Source: Epiperipatus broadwayi
Taxonomy: Eukaryota; Onychophora; Udeonychophora; Euonychophora; Peripatidae
NCBI GenBank assembly: GCA_028023455.1
Contig: JAQFVV010000233.1
Span: 186,001 to 250,000 of the forward strand
Length of the DNA: 64,000 nt
Direction of reading: 5' to 3'
The translations under genes were made by a program, and so were the position numbers. Below, in pieces: positions 61,517 to 64,000 of this stretch. The notes under the pieces were generated by a model. The model had not been told where the DNA came from and ran no database searches. It saw only the letters and a list, made by a program, of their open reading frames with translations. Within the stretch, counting starts at the first letter, position 1; each line of letters begins with the position of its first letter.

Positions 61517-62535
61517 AACTAAGGCAGATAACTGGTTATTCTATATCTGGATTTGATTTTGTATTATTATAGCTAAAGAGTCATGAGCTCATGACCTCCT
61601 GCTACTACATTGTGATCAGAGTTTAAGCTAAGTGTGGTCGTATCTACATTAACAACTTCTTCACTTTCAGATGAGAGATCAAAATAAGATTACTGTGTAT
61701 TATTAGTCATAGGTGTAATTTTATTTAGATCAACAGATAGAAGATCTTCATCTTCATTTGTTACTATATTGTTTGACTTTTTCTGCTCTCATTTTTTATG
61801 TGGTCAGCAGCCTGGTTTTCTTTTAAAAGTGGTGTCATCATCAAAAGGGATGGTCATCTGTGATTCTGGCATGATTGATGTGACTAAAATGTCTGTAGAC
61901 ATTTCATTAATTGGGATATTGTGAGGGGTGGAGAGGCCTATAGTATCTTGCTAATGCTTGATTAATTGATGGTATATTGGTATCCATATTTGTTAAGTTT
62001 TATTGCAAGTTTTTATTTTTAATAGAGCATGCATCAAGTTTAGCCTGTTTTGTTAAATTATTATCAACATTGGATTTAGTGCTTATCAAAGTCTTATTTG
62101 AATGCTGTAGTAGTGGCATTGGTGGTGGTTTTACAGTTTTCCTTTAAAATGCTGATATATTGGGTTTCATGTTATATCCAGCTGTTTTAGAACCATCTAT
62201 TTCAAATACCATAGGCACTCTGACTGTGGATGGGTATCCTAGTGCCCATTGTATATATGCCCTAGTCCAGGTGAGTTGGGTGTAAGATATATATTTTTCT
62301 TTTTTACTGCTGTATACTGCTTAAATGTGTTGCATATGTTGTACATTTTCTGTGAGTTTTTTTAATTTGATTGTTTACAGTTGGTCTGCAGATGGTTATT
62401 CTTTTATGTAGTTCATCTGCCAATACTAATAATCTGGTGGAAGGGGGGTTTAAATTAGATATGATATGATTAATGTTGAAAGAAAATATATTGGTGTATG
62501 CTATATACTTTTGTACTAGATCAATTGACATGCTT
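58380..62535 (-). pseudogene. LINE with ORF1, endonuclease, RT and zf-RVT, decayed
   Basis: Right to left. An ORF1-like segment (62,304-62,531) has STRLLVLADELHKRITICR, followed by an IQWALGYPSTVRVPMVFE-like block near 62,200-62,290. The endonuclease reads LLLGDFNMSYVIFISKWIH (about 61,010-61,070) and SLIDLCFYSPILYHMI (about 60,890-60,950). The RT has PISVAPLGIKLLESTL (59,824-60,198) and a catalytic box changed to YMDG (VIAYMDGMSVFLSA, 59,565-59,605). A degenerate zf-RVT/C-terminal region lies at 58,399-58,674. The gene order and motifs match the copy at 26,186-29,030, at lower preservation. A long (TA)n sits at 61,438-61,514 between ORF1 and endonuclease, and a 59-base tandem duplication at 59,041/59,100. 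Confidence 0.75.
61438..61514. repeat. (TA)n microsatellite
   Basis: An uninterrupted TA run of about 76 bases inside the LINE, probably expanded after insertion. Confidence 0.95.
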
Positions 62536-62539
62536 TAAA

Positions 62540-63060
62540 GTTTTTGGAGCATTATGTATGTTTCTGAATATACAAATTCAGTTGTGTGTGCTGGAAGAAG
62601 TCTGTGCTTAGTCTTCTGAAGGGCTTTTTGTTGTATTGCATATTTCTGTTAGGTTAAGAGTGATGATTTGAGGATGATCTGAGATTATAGATGGACAGAG
62701 TACTAGATTAAAATAATGATGCAACACTGGTGAGTAGAAACATGAATCAATAAGTGAGATATGTCTATTGTTTGATGGGAGAAAACCTTCAGCACTCAAG
62801 TGGCACTTTTATTTGATGGATCCATTTAGAGACAAAAGTTTCATAGATCATACTGAAATCTCCTAAGAGTATTATTGGAGGATTGATTGTTGGAGCTAGC
62901 ATTGAATTTATTGTTGTTATGATTCTGGAGATAATGATAGGATCTAGTGGTATATAGACAAGAATTAGGTTAAGTATGATATTTTGATGATGGCATGTTA
63001 TTATGATAAGATTAAAATATATGTACTTTTAAAGAATTTAGTTTGCTTGTGCAATTATTT
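62540..63060 (-). pseudogene. Second LINE endonuclease fragment of the same type
   Basis: The minus strand reads a LLGDFSMIYETFVSKWIH segment near 62,820-62,880, then SLIDSCFYSPVLHHYFN and ISDHPQIITLNL (62,608-62,799). These are the same motifs as the endonuclease at 60,850-61,100. It is therefore a separate copy placed directly upstream, and it is cut off before any RT. The SDH catalytic motif is preserved. Confidence 0.7.
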
Positions 63061-63384
63061 CTTCCTTTTAAAAAAAAAGAAGAAAGATGACAATGGTCTT
63101 ATCAAGCCATAAGGATAGATCCTGTCAACTATACAAATTCTGTTGCATTTATATCTGTGTTATCCCTAGAATAATTTCTTGATCATTCAATAATAACATG
63201 TAATAAATGTAAATATGGGGATTTGCCTTCATTACGATTAATAAATTGCAAATGTTTTGTTGTTAATGCTACACCTATTGCTTGGGAAGTAATGCTAAGA
63301 CTGTCTGAATAATAACAGTAACAGTTTTTGAGTTAGTGATGTTTGTATTAATGATGTTTGTATTAATGATAGTCTATTTGCACT

Positions 63385-63429
<45 letters not shown>

Positions 63430-64000
63430 GAAAAAAAAACAGCCATGACAATGTGAATACATGTATATATTTATACAAGTCACATGTTAAGTGACTTTTT
63501 GCATAAATTAAATTTAATGTCAGATTTTCCCTGCAGATATATATTTTATCTTTAGCTAAGATATAGAATATGAAAATATTTTTTTAACAAATAATACATC
63601 ACAAAAAATGTTTACACATCACAAGAAATCATATCAAAAATGAAGCCCAATTGACTCAGATATTTTTTTACACTTTATCTATATGCTAGGAATTAAGAAA
63701 AATCTAGTTTTATGCAACTTGGATTTAGATAAGTAGAACAGAATATATAATTAAATATTTTACTTTAGTAAACCTAGTATCCTTTAAACGCCTTAATGAC
63801 CTTTTATTCACTACTGTGCATTTAAAGTATATCGAGTTTATTAAAATAAATACTAAAATATATATCCAGTTACAGTCTTTTATAATGCATATATATATAT
63901 ATTAATGATAAAGATTAAGTTTATGATGCAAATTGAAAATGATTAATATATACAAAATAGAGAATAAAAAAGAATAATTTTCAATAAATATTGATTATGT
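63061..64000. other. No gene seen; (TA)n at 63,393-63,427
   Basis: A+T-rich sequence with a GATGTTTGTATTAAT duplication at about 63,338-63,368, a TA run, and nothing else that I can support. Confidence 0.5.

Noticed and set aside
1-64000. CRISPR arrays, operons, ribosome binding sites, rRNA genes
   Set aside because: Nothing with direct repeats plus unique spacers, no prokaryotic gene layout and no rRNA-like sequence. The DNA is eukaryotic.

Overview
The window looks like A+T-rich animal nuclear DNA that is almost entirely intergenic or intronic repeat. The only host coding sequence I can support is one exon, on the minus strand at 9331-9655. It encodes the N-terminus of beta-1,4-galactosyltransferase 7 (xylosylprotein galactosyltransferase). 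Spliced structure, long (TA)n tracts and RTE, Penelope-like, hAT and zf-RVT LINE relics all indicate a metazoan. An arthropod, possibly an arachnid, is my best guess from the exon sequence and repeat mix, but this is inference only.

Left third (1-24,500). A foldback pair of Penelope-like element (PLE) tails occupies about 280-6600. It is broken by a 3.6-kb insertion that contains a 2.06-kb solo-LTR-like element, and by a 767-bp TTAA-flanked element. A decayed RTE retrotransposon (6800-8150) and the galactosyltransferase exon follow. Next come an inverted SINE-like pair (11.3-11.6 kb), a nearly complete but broken RTE copy (16.9-19.8 kb, minus), a 397-bp hAT MITE with a perfect 8-bp target duplication, a PLE reverse transcriptase relic (21.9-23.0 kb) and a tRNA-headed SINE-like unit.

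Middle (24,500-39,900). This holds an RT fragment, a 5'-truncated LINE with endonuclease, RT and zf-RVT domains (26.2-29.0 kb, minus), and an RTE 3' end with an intact 171-residue tail (33.1-33.6 kb). A LINE ORF1 with a degenerate zinc knuckle has been split by a 2.8-kb hAT transposon (ZBED5-like transposase) with perfect ATTTAGAT target duplications. That hAT itself holds a foldback element. A tRNA-Gly(TCC)-like sequence and a small inverted-repeat element with a tRNA-like core lie at 39.2-39.6 kb.

Right third (39,900-64,000). The main feature is a 12.4-kb LTR retrotransposon (39,909-52,281). It has approximately 2.95-kb LTRs, 4-bp CTAT target duplications and a lysine-tRNA-type primer binding site. 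Its 4.3-kb internal region holds only broken, highly charged ORFs and no recognisable pol. Its 5' LTR carries a nested solo LTR of the family seen at 905-2968. A third member of that family (53,400-55,587) sits inside a LINE with a PHD-finger-like ORF1. Both LTR families begin with a short palindrome exactly at the LTR end and share the same TATA arrangement. A diverged LTR relic and an inverted LINE (58.4-62.5 kb) fill the remainder.

No intact autonomous element is present. The value of the window is in the layered insertions, whose order can be read from target duplications, and in the two palindrome-headed LTR families.
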